From NCBI RefSeq assembly GCF_000429825.1, contig NZ_KE386961.1:29702-91735 (forward strand): 62,034 nt of DNA, given 5' to 3'. The notes under the pieces are model-generated. The model ran no database searches and was not told the origin of the DNA. It saw only the letters and a program-made list of their open reading frames with translations. The DNA is from Cohnella thermotolerans DSM 17683. GTDB lineage: Bacteria; Bacillota; Bacilli; Paenibacillales; Paenibacillaceae. Made by a program: the position numbers and the translations under genes. Shown here piece after piece: positions 50,980 through 59,758 of this stretch (positions are counted from its first letter, which is position 1; every line of letters starts with the position of its first letter).

Positions 50980-51873
50980 TCACACTCCAGCAACCTTTGC
51001 GGCCCTTCCGCCGCTGCCCGGCGGGCTCCCGATTGCCAGTTGACCAGAAAAATGCCGGCGCAGATGAGCGCTCCCCCCCGCACCTGCATACCAATGAAGC
51101 CGTTCGCCGAGGAGCGCCCAGCCTCCGATCACGCCGAAGAAGGGCGCCAGAAACAGAAACGCGCTGGTGCGGGCGGGATCGCTGTTCTGCAGCAGGTAAA
51201 ACCATACCGAGAACTGCACGATTGAGTTCATGAACACGAGCCACAGCAGCACGCCGACGGTCGTTCCATTGATCGTCAGGTGCGGATGCTCCGTGAGCGC
51301 GCTCAGCAGGAAAAGAGCGAGAGCCCCGAAAATCATCTGGTAAGCCGTCATGACATAGTTGTCGAAGCCGGGCCCCCATGACTTGATGAGCAGAGACGAG
51401 GTGGCGAAAAACAAGGCGCCCAGCAAGCCGATAAACGTTCCCGGCTGAACGTGGAAATGCGTGCCGAACGTCACGGCGACGCCGAGCAGACCGACGATGA
51501 CGCCCGCCCATTGTCTCCCTTTGTACCGCGCCCCGGTAAAAATCGTGCTCAGAACGATAACCAGAAGCGGGTTGACGAACGTCAGGATGGCGGATTCCCC
51601 CGAGGTGATCCAATGCATGCTGTAGTAGGCGCAGCCCATGACGCCCGCAGAATTGCACACGCCGATGAGAACGAGCCGCCCCCACTGCCTGAACCCTTGC
51701 GGCTGACGCCTGCGAGCCGTGAAGAGGGCCATGACGGCCCCCGCAATTGCGAAGCGGGCTCCCATCAGCAGGAAGGGACTCGTGTAATCCAAGCCGATGC
51801 GGCCGATCGGGAAAGCCAGCCCGCTGAGCAAAGTAGTAATCAGAATAAGGGCGGCATAGACCGTTCGATTCAT
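50980..51873 (-). pseudogene. EamA (DMT) family transporter with a 3' frameshift in a G7 run
   Basis: The frame gives 297 residues with nine clear membrane helices of the drug/metabolite transporter family. At codon ~266 it runs through seven G residues (C7 at 51073-51079 on the plus strand) and then reads a polar tail with no tenth helix. Removing one G restores AGALICAGIFLVNW-like sequence (WYAGAGGALICAGIFLVNW), the expected tenth helix and end, stopping near 50984. So the gene is frameshifted, phase-variable, or carries a sequencing error. Divergent from the lysR gene. Function: probable metabolite exporter, substrate unknown. Confidence 0.8.
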
Positions 51874-51919
51874 TTTGGAACGCCTCCAATGCTAGAAGAT
51901 GATTGTTATTGTACTTCCG

Positions 51920-51952
51920 TATTGGTTTCAGATAAAATAATTAGTATCAATA
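51920..51952. promoter_or_regulatory. Candidate LysR operator between eamA and lysR
   Basis: TATTG (51920-51924) and CAATA (51948-51952) form an inverted repeat across an A/T-rich centre within the 140-bp divergent region. A minus-strand TACAAT lies nearby. Typical placement for a LysR-type site; not proven. Confidence 0.4.
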
Positions 51953-52014
51953 CCAGCCATCATTCCAATCGATATCAGGATCCGCCCCTACAAGGGCCTA
52001 CTGGAGGGATCGCG

Positions 52015-52884
52015 TTGGAAAGCGGAGATTTGCGGGTGTTCCTGGCCGTCGCGAACGAGGGCTCGATTACGAAAGCCGCGGCGAAGCTCAATTACGTTCA
52101 GTCCAACGTCACGTCGCGCATCCAGCAGTTGGAGACGGATTTGCAGACCGTTCTGTTCCACCGGCATAACCGCGGCATGACGCTGACATCCAGCGGCAAG
52201 TCGCTGCTCGAATATGCCAATAAAATTCTGGGGCTGCTGGAGGAGGCCTCCAAGGCCGTCACTTCTTCGACGGAACCGCGCGGCACGCTGGCCATCGGTT
52301 CGACGCAGACGTGCGCCGCGGTACGGCTGCCGAAATTGCTGGCGAACTATCATCGCTCGTATCCGGAAGTGGAGATTACGCTGACGACCGATTACGGCGA
52401 GTCCATGGCCGACCGGATTTTGCGCTACGAGCTGGACGGGGCGTTCCTGTCCGGCCCGGTCGAGCACGATGAACTTGTATCCGTGCCGGCGTTCGAAGAG
52501 GAATTGGTTATGGTCTCCGAAGCGAGCATGGCCGACCTGACCGAGGCGGCGAACAAGCCCGTGCTCGTTTTTGCGGGCAGGTGCTACTACCGGACGGTTA
52601 TGGACAAATGGTTGAAGGAAAATACGTGGAAAAAGCCGCTTCTCATGGAATTCGGCACGCTGGAAGCGATCATGGGCGGCGTGGCCGCGGGCTTGGGCAT
52701 TTCGCTGCTGTCCCGTGCGGTTGCAGCCAAGAAGGTGGAAGAAGGACTGCTGCGCATCCACGAACTTCCGGCAAGCGAACGATTGATGCGGACGAACTTC
52801 GTGATGCGAAAGAACGCCTTCGTCAGCCGCCCGCTTCAATTGTTGCTGGACGAACTGAAGAAGACGCAGACTTTGTTGGTGTAA
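52015..52884 (+). CDS. LysR family transcriptional regulator
   Basis: 289 residues: N-terminal winged helix-turn-helix (about 1-60, FLAVANEGSITKAAAKLNYVQS) and a periplasmic-binding-like effector domain (about 88-285). The start is a TTG at 52015 with GGAGGG 6 bases upstream. Divergent from the EamA transporter, which is probably its target. The effector is unknown. Confidence 0.92.
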   Translation: MESGDLRVFLAVANEGSITKAAAKLNYVQSNVTSRIQQLETDLQTVLFHRHNRGMTLTSSGKSLLEYANKILGLLEEASKAVTSSTEPRGTLAIGSTQTCAAVRLPKLLANYHRSYPEVEITLTTDYGESMADRILRYELDGAFLSGPVEHDELVSVPAFEEELVMVSEASMADLTEAANKPVLVFAGRCYYRTVMDKWLKENTWKKPLLMEFGTLEAIMGGVAAGLGISLLSRAVAAKKVEEGLLRIHELPASERLMRTNFVMRKNAFVSRPLQLLLDELKKTQTLLV

Positions 52885-53243
52885 AAAAGAAGCCCGCTTT
52901 TTCTCATGCGCTGGAGAACGACGGCTTCTTTGCGTTGGGACGCACAGCACGCTGTCAAGAATCTCATGCCGACCGGCTATCCCCGCGACTCAGGGGTTGT
53001 GCTTATCCCAATATTTCAGGAGATCCTATTTCGCTCATTCGTCCCCTTTGTGATCATCGGTGTCAGGTGAAAATGGCAGGTGGAGGTGGAGATGTAGGTG
53101 GAGTCCGGTTTAGCAAACAGGCGAACGGTTAGCGCTGCGAGAATGAAGGGCGTGCTATAGATGAGAAAAAAGCTTGCCCCGAACCGCTATAGGCCGGGGC
53201 AAGCCATTTGCCGGGAAGGAGGCGGCGCACCGCCCCCTGCCGC
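52885..53243. other. Intergenic region between lysR and the YhgE-type gene
   Basis: Convergent gene ends. It holds a weak hairpin after lysR (AAGAAGCC/GGCTTCTT, 52887-52930) and the terminator of the YhgE-type gene (53166-53204). Otherwise nothing, apart from a short run of GGTGGAG-like repeats near 53080-53110. Confidence 0.55.
53166..53204 (-). terminator. Terminator of the YhgE-type gene
   Basis: Minus strand: GCTTGCCCCG, 13-base loop, CGGGGCAAGC, then TTTTTT. Confidence 0.93.
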
Positions 53244-55256
53244 TTAATGCGCTCCGGCGGAATGCGCATAAAGCTTGCCGGACTTGGACTGCATGAGGAT
53301 GCGCACGAGCAGCACAAGCGCGAAACCCACCAGATAGGACAGCAGGATGCCGATCTCCTTCCGGTACAGGCTCCAGTCGCCGGTCGAGATGACGGCGTGA
53401 AAGCCGCGGAGGGCGTAGGTCATCGGCAGGCATTTTCCGACTGCCTGAATCCAATCGGGCGCCAGCTCGAACGGGAACGTGCCTCCGCTGGATGCCAGCT
53501 GCGTAACGACCATGAAGACGCCCAGCAGCTTGCCGAACGTGCCAAGCAGGGCGACCAGCATCATGATCAGCGTCAGGAACACCAGCGAGACGACCAGGCT
53601 GAACAGCAGCATGAGCGGAATATTCACCGGCCGGATCCCGAACGCGAACAGAAGCAAGAGATTGACGATGACCGTCTGGACGAGGCCGATGCAATAGAAC
53701 AGGCCAAGCTTGCTCAACGTAAATCGCCAGCCGTCCACCTGCGGGCTCCCCGGAAGTTTGAACGGAATGATGTTAAAGGCCATGAGGCTGCCGACCAGCA
53801 GGCCGAGCGCCAGGAAGTAAGGCGCGGAGCCCGTGCCGTAATTCGGCACCTCGTTCAATTGCTGCTCGACGAGCTGCACCGGCTGCGCGTACATATCCAG
53901 CATCTGCTCGCTCATGTTCGCATTTGCCGCTTGAGCGGCGGCGTCCGTCAGCTTGTCGCTCAGCTCCTTCGATCCGTTGACCAGACTCACAAACCCTTGC
54001 GCCAGCTGCTCCGCCCCGGCATTGAGCCGGCTGGAGCCGTCGGCCAACGAATGAAGGCCCGCGCTGAACCGGCTGAAGCCCCCGTTCCAAGCGTTCAATC
54101 CGCCGGCAAAGTCGGTCATGCCGGCCGACAGCTTCGCCCCGCTTGCAGCGCTTGCGGCGAGACCTGCCGATGCGGATTTCAAGCCCTCGGTCAGCTTCGC
54201 GTGGCCGGCGCTCAAGCTGCTAGCCGTCTCGGCCAGTCGGCTCTCCGTCTCTTTAAGCGCTCCGTTGTCCGCGGCAAGCTGCCCGCTCGTCTTCACGATG
54301 GTGGCCAGCTGTTCGTCCGACGCCAGATCGGGATGCGCCTGAACGAACTGCTTCAGCTCTTCCTCCAGGCGTTCCGCTTCGTCCGAAGCGCCGGCCGCAC
54401 TCTTCTGTCCGTCGCCCAGCCCGGCCGCAAGCTTTGTCATTGCCGCGTCCAGGCCGGCGCTGCTTTGGACCAAAGCGGATTGCGCGCCGCTCAGCTTTTT
54501 CAAGCCGCTCGCCAGCGCAGCCGTTCCTTGCTTCAACTGCCCGGCGCTTTCGTTCAGCGACTTCATGCCGCCGGTCAGCGGCGACAGGCCGTCCTCCAGC
54601 TTGTAGGCGCCGGCCTTCAGCGTTCCGATGCCTTCCTGCAGCTTGTCGGCTCCGACCTTGGCGCTCGCCGCGCCTTGGGACAGCTTGGAAGCCCCGTCGC
54701 CGGCCTGCGCGAAGCCGTCCGACAACTTCTTTATGCTGTTCATAATCGTCGTCGTATACGTTTTGATCACATTCTGGCTTACTTTTTCTTTAAGCTCTTT
54801 GACGGCGCTGGAGCCGATTTGACCGGATACGTAGTTGTTGCCCGGATTGGTCCGGTAAATGAGCTGCGCCGGTTCGGGATGGTCGCCGTTCAGCGACGCA
54901 ATGCTGGCCGAGAAGTTCTCCGGAATGACGATGCTCAAATAGTACCGTCCCGATCTTAGCCCGTCTTCCGCTTCCTCGCTGCCGACGAAGCGGTAATCGA
55001 GGCTGTCGCTTTTTTTCATCTCGTCGACCATCTCTTGGCCGATTCGAAGCGGCTGGCCGTCTACGCTGGCGCCTTGGTCCAAATTGACGACCGCAACGGG
55101 CAGCTTGTCGAGCTTGGCGTACGGATTCCAATAGCCCGACAGGAACATTCCCGCGTAGAGCACGGGAATAATCAGCAAAATGACCACTGCAAGGCGCAAC
55201 TGCTTGTGGCCCAATATCACTTTCCAATCGTGCAAAAACAAGCTTTTCTTATGCAC
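53244..55256 (-). CDS. YhgE/Pip family ABC-2-like membrane protein
   Basis: 670 residues. One N-terminal membrane segment (about 18-38), a large extracytoplasmic region with repeated YhgE-type coiled segments (about 190-470, many Ala/Gly/Ser/Leu heptads), and six C-terminal membrane helices of the ABC-2 permease type. Relatives include phage receptors and membrane stress or secretion components. No ATPase is adjacent. The start is a GTG at 55256 with GGGGGAG 9 bases upstream. Divergent from a MarR gene with two operator-like palindromes between them, so expression is probably induced by release of MarR. Confidence 0.88.
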   Translation of the reverse strand: MHKKSLFLHDWKVILGHKQLRLAVVILLIIPVLYAGMFLSGYWNPYAKLDKLPVAVVNLDQGASVDGQPLRIGQEMVDEMKKSDSLDYRFVGSEEAEDGLRSGRYYLSIVIPENFSASIASLNGDHPEPAQLIYRTNPGNNYVSGQIGSSAVKELKEKVSQNVIKTYTTTIMNSIKKLSDGFAQAGDGASKLSQGAASAKVGADKLQEGIGTLKAGAYKLEDGLSPLTGGMKSLNESAGQLKQGTAALASGLKKLSGAQSALVQSSAGLDAAMTKLAAGLGDGQKSAAGASDEAERLEEELKQFVQAHPDLASDEQLATIVKTSGQLAADNGALKETESRLAETASSLSAGHAKLTEGLKSASAGLAASAASGAKLSAGMTDFAGGLNAWNGGFSRFSAGLHSLADGSSRLNAGAEQLAQGFVSLVNGSKELSDKLTDAAAQAANANMSEQMLDMYAQPVQLVEQQLNEVPNYGTGSAPYFLALGLLVGSLMAFNIIPFKLPGSPQVDGWRFTLSKLGLFYCIGLVQTVIVNLLLLFAFGIRPVNIPLMLLFSLVVSLVFLTLIMMLVALLGTFGKLLGVFMVVTQLASSGGTFPFELAPDWIQAVGKCLPMTYALRGFHAVISTGDWSLYRKEIGILLSYLVGFALVLLVRILMQSKSGKLYAHSAGAH

Positions 55257-55311
55257 GTGACGTAACTCCCCCTTGGGTGCGAAGCTTAAGCTTGGCGTTG
55301 CCCGCAATATA

Positions 55312-55345
55312 TTGTACGATGCAACTTTTACATTGTATGATACAA
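55312..55345. promoter_or_regulatory. Twin MarR-type operators between the YhgE-type and marR genes
   Basis: TTGTATGATACAA (55333-55345) is a perfect 6-1-6 palindrome. TTGTACGATGCAA (55312-55324) is a variant of it, with centres 21 bp apart (two helix turns). Both lie in the divergent promoter region. Confidence 0.75.
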
Positions 55346-55437
55346 CCTTTTTGCCGTCAACAGAGAAAAATCGACAAGGAAGGGTTCCGCTTGCAACGCC
55401 CAATCCGGGGACGGTAAGCTTAGGGAAGCACGTTCTC

Positions 55438-55914
55438 ATGGGGAAAGGAAGGGTTCGGTTGGAAAACGGCAAAGGGTTGTTCGACGTGATCGAACTGGAG
55501 ATCGCCGTATTCATGCGACGGGCGGAAGCCGTCCGCCTGGCCCGATTGAACGGGCGGGACCTGGACAGGTCCGCCTATTTGCTGCTCCGGTATTTGGAGC
55601 GGAACGGGCCGGTCGGCATCAAGTATCTCGCCGACGACTTACAGCTCGACATCTCCACCGCAAGCAGGCAGATTGCGGCGCTTGAAGCGAAGGGGCTCGT
55701 CGAGCGGACGACCGATCCTCAAGACGCACGGATCAGCATGCTGCGCATCGCAGACGAAGTGCCCGCGCTGCTGGCGGAAGTCCGGCGCAATCGCGAGCAG
55801 TTTTACGCCGAACTGCTGAAGGAATGGCCGGAGGAAGACTGCAGGGCGTTCGGGGAACTGCTCCGCAAGTTCAACCGAACCGCCGAGCAGTATCAGAAGA
55901 AGCGCGGCAAATAG
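55438..55914 (+). CDS. MarR family transcriptional regulator
   Basis: 158 residues, helical with a winged helix-turn-helix at about 60-120 (IKYLADDLQLDISTASRQIAALEAKG, given by its ends) and the wing VERTTDPQDARIS. MarR dimers repress their own gene and neighbours until a ligand or oxidant binds. An alternative TTG start at 55459 has AAGGAAGG 6 bases upstream. Probably represses the divergent YhgE-type gene. Confidence 0.88.
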   Translation: MGKGRVRLENGKGLFDVIELEIAVFMRRAEAVRLARLNGRDLDRSAYLLLRYLERNGPVGIKYLADDLQLDISTASRQIAALEAKGLVERTTDPQDARISMLRIADEVPALLAEVRRNREQFYAELLKEWPEEDCRAFGELLRKFNRTAEQYQKKRGK

Positions 55915-55967
55915 ACGATAACGAAAAAAGAGCCCGCCCCAAAACAGAAACGGGATCAAAATGAAGG

Positions 55968-56010
55968 GGGCTATCCCTCAAGTCATTTTCCATGACTTAT
56001 GGGACAGCCC
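55968..56010. repeat. Palindromic hairpin element (GGGACAGCCC family)
   Basis: GGGCTATCCC and GGGACAGCCC enclose a perfect AAGTCAT/ATGACTT stem. It follows both ychF and marR (convergent ends) and can end ychF transcripts. A related element is at 59680-59721. Confidence 0.75.
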
Positions 56011-56043
56011 ACTGTCAGTTGGCGATAAACGATCGATATGAGA

Positions 56044-57144
56044 TTAAACGTTGAAGCGGAAATGCATGACGTCGCCGTCGGCGACGACGTAGTCTTTGCC
56101 TTCCAGGCGAAGCAGCCCCTTCTCGCGGGCGGCCGCCATGGAGCCGGAGGCGATCAGGTCTTCGTAGGAGACGACTTCCGCGCGGATGAAGCCGCGCTCG
56201 AAGTCGCTGTGGATGACGCCGGCCGCTTGCGGGGCCTTCGTGCCTTTGCGGATCGTCCAGGCGCGGACTTCCTGCACGCCCGCCGTGAAATACGTGTACA
56301 ATCCCAACAGCTTGTAAGCCGCGCGGATGAGACGGTTCAGGCCGGATTCGGCAAGGCCGAGCTCCTCGAGGAACATCGCCTTGTCCTCGCCTTCCAGCTC
56401 GGCGATCTCGGATTCCACCTTCGCGCTGATCGGCACGACTTCGGAGCCTTCCGCCGCCGCAAACTCGCGAACCTTCTCGACGTACGGATTGGCGTCGGCG
56501 TTCCCCGCTTCGCTCTCATGGACGTTCGCCGCATAGAGCACGGGCTTGATCGTCAGCAGATGCAGATCGCGAACGAGCAGCTTCTCTTCGTCGCTGAGCT
56601 CGACGCTGCGGGCCGGCTTCTCCGCCGTGAGCGCGGCGTGGATCCGCTCCAGCACCTCGAGCTCCTGCGCGTACTTCTTGTCGCCGCCCTTCATATTCTT
56701 GCGGGTCCGTTCCATGCGCTTCTCTACCGTATCGATGTCGGCCAGAATCAACTCGAGGTTGATGACCTCGATGTCGCCGATCGGATCGATTTTGCCGGAC
56801 ACGTGGGTAATGTTCTCGTCGACGAAGCAGCGTACGACGTGCACGATGGCGTCGACTTCGCGAATGTTGGCCAGAAACTTGTTGCCGAGCCCTTCGCCGC
56901 GGCTGGCGCCCTTCACCAGGCCGGCGATGTCGACGAATTCGAAAGCGGTCGGCACGATCCGGTTCGGCGTGACGATGTCCGCAAGCTTCTGAAGCCGTTC
57001 GTCCGGCACTTCGACGACGCCGACGTTCGGGTCGATCGTGCAGAACGGATAGTTGGCCGATTCCGCGCCGGCTTGCGTAATGGCGTTAAATAACGTCGAC
57101 TTGCCGACGTTCGGCAACCCGACGATACCACAGGACAGTGGCAT
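56044..57144 (-). CDS. ychF: Redox-regulated ATPase YchF (Obg family)
   Basis: 366 residues. G1 motif GLPNVGKST, and [17 protein letters not shown] for switch II, then a coiled-coil insertion and a C-terminal TGS domain (about 280-366). YchF binds ATP rather than GTP and associates with ribosomes. AGGAG lies upstream of the ATG. Monocistronic. Confidence 0.96.
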   Translation of the reverse strand: MPLSCGIVGLPNVGKSTLFNAITQAGAESANYPFCTIDPNVGVVEVPDERLQKLADIVTPNRIVPTAFEFVDIAGLVKGASRGEGLGNKFLANIREVDAIVHVVRCFVDENITHVSGKIDPIGDIEVINLELILADIDTVEKRMERTRKNMKGGDKKYAQELEVLERIHAALTAEKPARSVELSDEEKLLVRDLHLLTIKPVLYAANVHESEAGNADANPYVEKVREFAAAEGSEVVPISAKVESEIAELEGEDKAMFLEELGLAESGLNRLIRAAYKLLGLYTYFTAGVQEVRAWTIRKGTKAPQAAGVIHSDFERGFIRAEVVSYEDLIASGSMAAAREKGLLRLEGKDYVVADGDVMHFRFNV

Positions 57145-57478
57145 GCGCTAACACTCCTGACTTCAGGCGAACGCGGACGGCAGCGTGCCGTTCGCGTTCG
57201 CCTGTCTGTTCGATTCTTTGGTCATTATACCGGAATGTTCGCGGCCGCGTCTACTCGTTCCCGAGCGCGCCCAACGACGGCGCCGGACGGCGGCCGATTG
57301 CCGTCGCCGCGGCGGATAACGAAGGGCGGACGGGAGAACAATGACTTCGACGACGAAGATGCGCGTCCGCAACCAGGATATGGCCTTCGTCACGCGGATA
57401 ACGGCACTCCCGCCGTTATTCGCACGGGTCGCGCCTCGCTGGGCAGCCTTGAACACGGCTGTACCCAACCGGATCTTC
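57145..57478. other. Intergenic region upstream of ychF
   Basis: It holds a minus-strand TATAAT (57224-57229; -35 weak), a near-perfect 16-bp leader hairpin (57166-57202) and a small ATAACGG/CCGTTAT hairpin (57398-57420) past the molybdoenzyme gene. Open frames here look non-coding. Confidence 0.55.
57166..57202 (-). promoter_or_regulatory. Strong hairpin in the ychF leader
   Basis: GGCGAACGCG/CGCGTTCGCC plus nested ACGGC/GCCGT leave a 5-base loop. It lies between the -10 and the ribosome binding site, without a T-run, so it is not a normal terminator. Confidence 0.6.
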
Positions 57479-58723
57479 TCAAACCCATGCGTCGTTGTCG
57501 TACCCCCGCAGCTCCCAATAACCGGTGTGCGGTTCTCGAATAAGCTCGATCCGCTGGAGCCACTTCACCGATTTATAAGCGTACATCTGCGGAACGATGA
57601 GCCGAACCGGTCCTCCGTAATCCCGGTGAATCGGCTTGCCGTCGTGCAGCACGGCGACCAGGACGTCGTCCATCGCCGCCTGCTCCATGGAGAGGGCGTC
57701 GGTGTACTCGCCGTCTCCGGAATAAAACTTGACGTACTTCGCCTCCGGCTTCGCCCCGGCTTGCGCCAGCAGCTCGGACAACCGCACGCCTTCCCACGTG
57801 TTTTTGTAAACCGACCAGCCCGTCACGCAATGAAAATCGCTCACCTGCACGGCACGCTTCAGCTTCAGGAACTGCTCCCAGCCGAGTCGCATCGGCCGCT
57901 CCACCAGGCCGTCCACCGTAAATGTCCAATCGGCCGAATCGAAGGTCGGAAGCGGCGTTACCGTGTAAATGCGGAACCGCCCTTGGGCGCCTCCGCCGAT
58001 CACGTTCGTCGAATCCGGCAGCGGGTCCGGCGCAGGCAGCATCCGGTTCGGATCGGCGCCGTCGGTCATGCCTCCGGGAACGGCGGCGACGCCCGACGCC
58101 TTGCCTGCCCAACGGATAAAGGACGGGCCGACAGCCGCGGTTATGGCGATCCCGACCGACCAGCGGACGAATTGGCGCCGGGTCATCCACGGCTGGGGAA
58201 CGCCAGCCGGGTGAAGTCCGCCGGGCTCGGTTCCGCGAACCGATTCGTCGACATCCGGGCGTACGGCCCGCCGCTCGGGCTTTTTCAGCCAACGCAAGCG
58301 GGTAATCGAGTGATATGCCGCATAAGGCAGACCGATCCAGGTCGACAAATCGTGAACGAGCAGCGCGTAATTGGCCCAGTGCGGCGGGAAAAGACGGATT
58401 TGCCAGAGGACGATGCCCGACAGCAGCCAGCCGGCCAGCAACGCGACGACGAATGCGAGATTGCCCTTCTGCCGGGGACGGTTGCGAAGCTGCTTCAGAT
58501 GTCTCTTCGCGAGGGGGGCGTACAGCGCCAGCAGGACGGCCGTCACGAGTCCGATATAAATGTGAAGCTGCTTCACCCACACGCGTCCTTCTCCGAGCCA
58601 GCCGCGAGCCGCGCCCCAGGACAGAATCAATCCGCTGGCGGCCAGCGCGACGATCAGCCACGCGTTCCAACGATGAAGCTCCGCAAGCTGCTTGCCGATG
58701 CCCCGCTTCTTGCCTCCGCTCAT
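57479..58723 (-). CDS. Membrane cytochrome b-molybdopterin oxidoreductase fusion
   Basis: 414 residues. Residues 1-145 hold four membrane helices with His17, His54, His124 and His138, fitting a b-type haem domain. Residues 180-205 contain a twin-arginine motif (T-R182-R183-Q-F-V) and a hydrophobic stretch. Residues 240-414 are a sulfite-oxidase-type molybdopterin domain with the Mo-ligand Cys299 (DFHCVTGWSV). The catalytic part should face outside and pass electrons to or from the quinone pool; the substrate (sulfite, oxidised Met, others) is unknown. The ATG at 58723 has GGAGGG 7 bases upstream. Confidence 0.86.
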   Translation of the reverse strand: MSGGKKRGIGKQLAELHRWNAWLIVALAASGLILSWGAARGWLGEGRVWVKQLHIYIGLVTAVLLALYAPLAKRHLKQLRNRPRQKGNLAFVVALLAGWLLSGIVLWQIRLFPPHWANYALLVHDLSTWIGLPYAAYHSITRLRWLKKPERRAVRPDVDESVRGTEPGGLHPAGVPQPWMTRRQFVRWSVGIAITAAVGPSFIRWAGKASGVAAVPGGMTDGADPNRMLPAPDPLPDSTNVIGGGAQGRFRIYTVTPLPTFDSADWTFTVDGLVERPMRLGWEQFLKLKRAVQVSDFHCVTGWSVYKNTWEGVRLSELLAQAGAKPEAKYVKFYSGDGEYTDALSMEQAAMDDVLVAVLHDGKPIHRDYGGPVRLIVPQMYAYKSVKWLQRIELIREPHTGYWELRGYDNDAWV

Positions 58724-58786
58724 TCCTTCTCCCTCCCCGATTGTCCGCTGTCCGACCCTTCCGTCCGATGCGCCTCTTTTGCTCAA

Positions 58787-58792
58787 ATTATA
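58787..58792 (-). promoter_or_regulatory. Candidate extended -10 promoter of the molybdoenzyme gene
   Basis: Minus strand TGC-TATAAT about 65 bases before the ATG; no clear -35. Confidence 0.45.
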
Positions 58793-58918
58793 GCACGCCG
58801 CCATGTACGGAAGATGAACGCGAAGGGGGAACAAGAAATATATTTCCAGCGTCCGCACAGCGGAACATCTTGCCATCTTCTGCGTCTAATCTTTACCGCG
58901 AAAACATAGGAGGAATGA

Positions 58919-59668
58919 ATGATGATGCGCAGATTGCTCCCGCTGCTCGCAGCGGTCCTTCTTGCGCTTCAGTTGGCCGGCTGCGGCGCCGGCGGTTCCG
59001 CGAACGACTCCGGTGCCGTCGATGTTCCGTCCGCCAATGCAGAAGCAACACCCGCAGCGTCTCCTAACGCTTCACAAGGCATCTCCGATCCGGCGTCTTC
59101 GCCTGCGGGCGGCACTTCCGATTCCGGGACGTCCTCGTCCGCGAAGTCTTCCTTGAAGCCGGCCGACCCGAACGCCGCGCTGCTGAACGCGGCCAAAGAA
59201 GTGATGGGCGCGCTTCGCGACCGGGATTTGAAGCGCCTGGAATCGTGGATCGATACCGACAAGGGCGTTCGGTTCTCGCCCTATGCGCACATGGACGCGA
59301 AGAACGATCTTGTGTTCAAAGCCGGCCAACTGCCCTCGTTCAAGGACACCGGCAAGCGGACCTGGGGCGTCTTCGACGGTTCGGGAGAGCCGATCGACCT
59401 GTCGTTTCGCGATTACTTCGAGAAGTTCGTTTACGACCAGGACTTCGCCGACGCGCCCAAGGTGACGGCAAACAAGCTGCTCGGCCAAGGCAACACCCCG
59501 TACAACGGACAAGAAATATACCCCGGCTCCTCGTTCGTGGAATTCCACTTCCCCGGCTTTGACAGCAAGCTGGAAGGCCAGGACTGGGAGAGCCTTATCT
59601 TGACTTTCGTCCCTTCCGGCAGCGACTGGCGGCTGTGCGCTGTCACGCATGCCCAGCGGACGATCTGA
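58919..59668 (+). CDS. Lipoprotein of unknown function
   Basis: 249 residues. Signal peptide with lipobox LAGC (Cys at about residue 22), a Ser/Ala/Pro/Gly-rich linker (to about 80), then a compact alpha+beta domain (about 85-249) that I cannot assign; it begins ALLNAAKEVMGALRDRDLKRL and has many aromatic residues. AGGAGG lies 5 bases before the first of three consecutive ATG codons. Divergent from the molybdoenzyme gene. No function is inferred. Confidence 0.85.
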   Translation: MMMRRLLPLLAAVLLALQLAGCGAGGSANDSGAVDVPSANAEATPAASPNASQGISDPASSPAGGTSDSGTSSSAKSSLKPADPNAALLNAAKEVMGALRDRDLKRLESWIDTDKGVRFSPYAHMDAKNDLVFKAGQLPSFKDTGKRTWGVFDGSGEPIDLSFRDYFEKFVYDQDFADAPKVTANKLLGQGNTPYNGQEIYPGSSFVEFHFPGFDSKLEGQDWESLILTFVPSGSDWRLCAVTHAQRTI

Positions 59669-59679
59669 ACATGGAAGAA

Positions 59680-59721
59680 GGGACTGCCCCGAAGTCCGGC
59701 ACGGACTTGCGGGACAGCCCC
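59680..59721. repeat. Palindromic hairpin element (GGGACAGCCC family), second copy
   Basis: GGGACTGCCCC and GGGACAGCCCC enclose AGTCCG/CGGACT. It sits between the convergent ends of the lipoprotein and HD-GYP genes. Similar in outer arms and AAGTC core to the copy at 55968-56010. Confidence 0.75.
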
Positions 59722-59758
59722 TGAACGCGGCGCCATCGCGGCCCGGCCGCTGCCGCGG

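Noticed and set aside
55273..55437. MarR protein extended 55 residues upstream
   Set aside because: It would read through the twin operators and promoter; starts at 55438 or 55459 fit family length.
57163..57468. Possible 101-codon minus-strand gene
   Set aside because: No ribosome binding site, Arg-rich end, and it covers the ychF promoter and leader hairpin.
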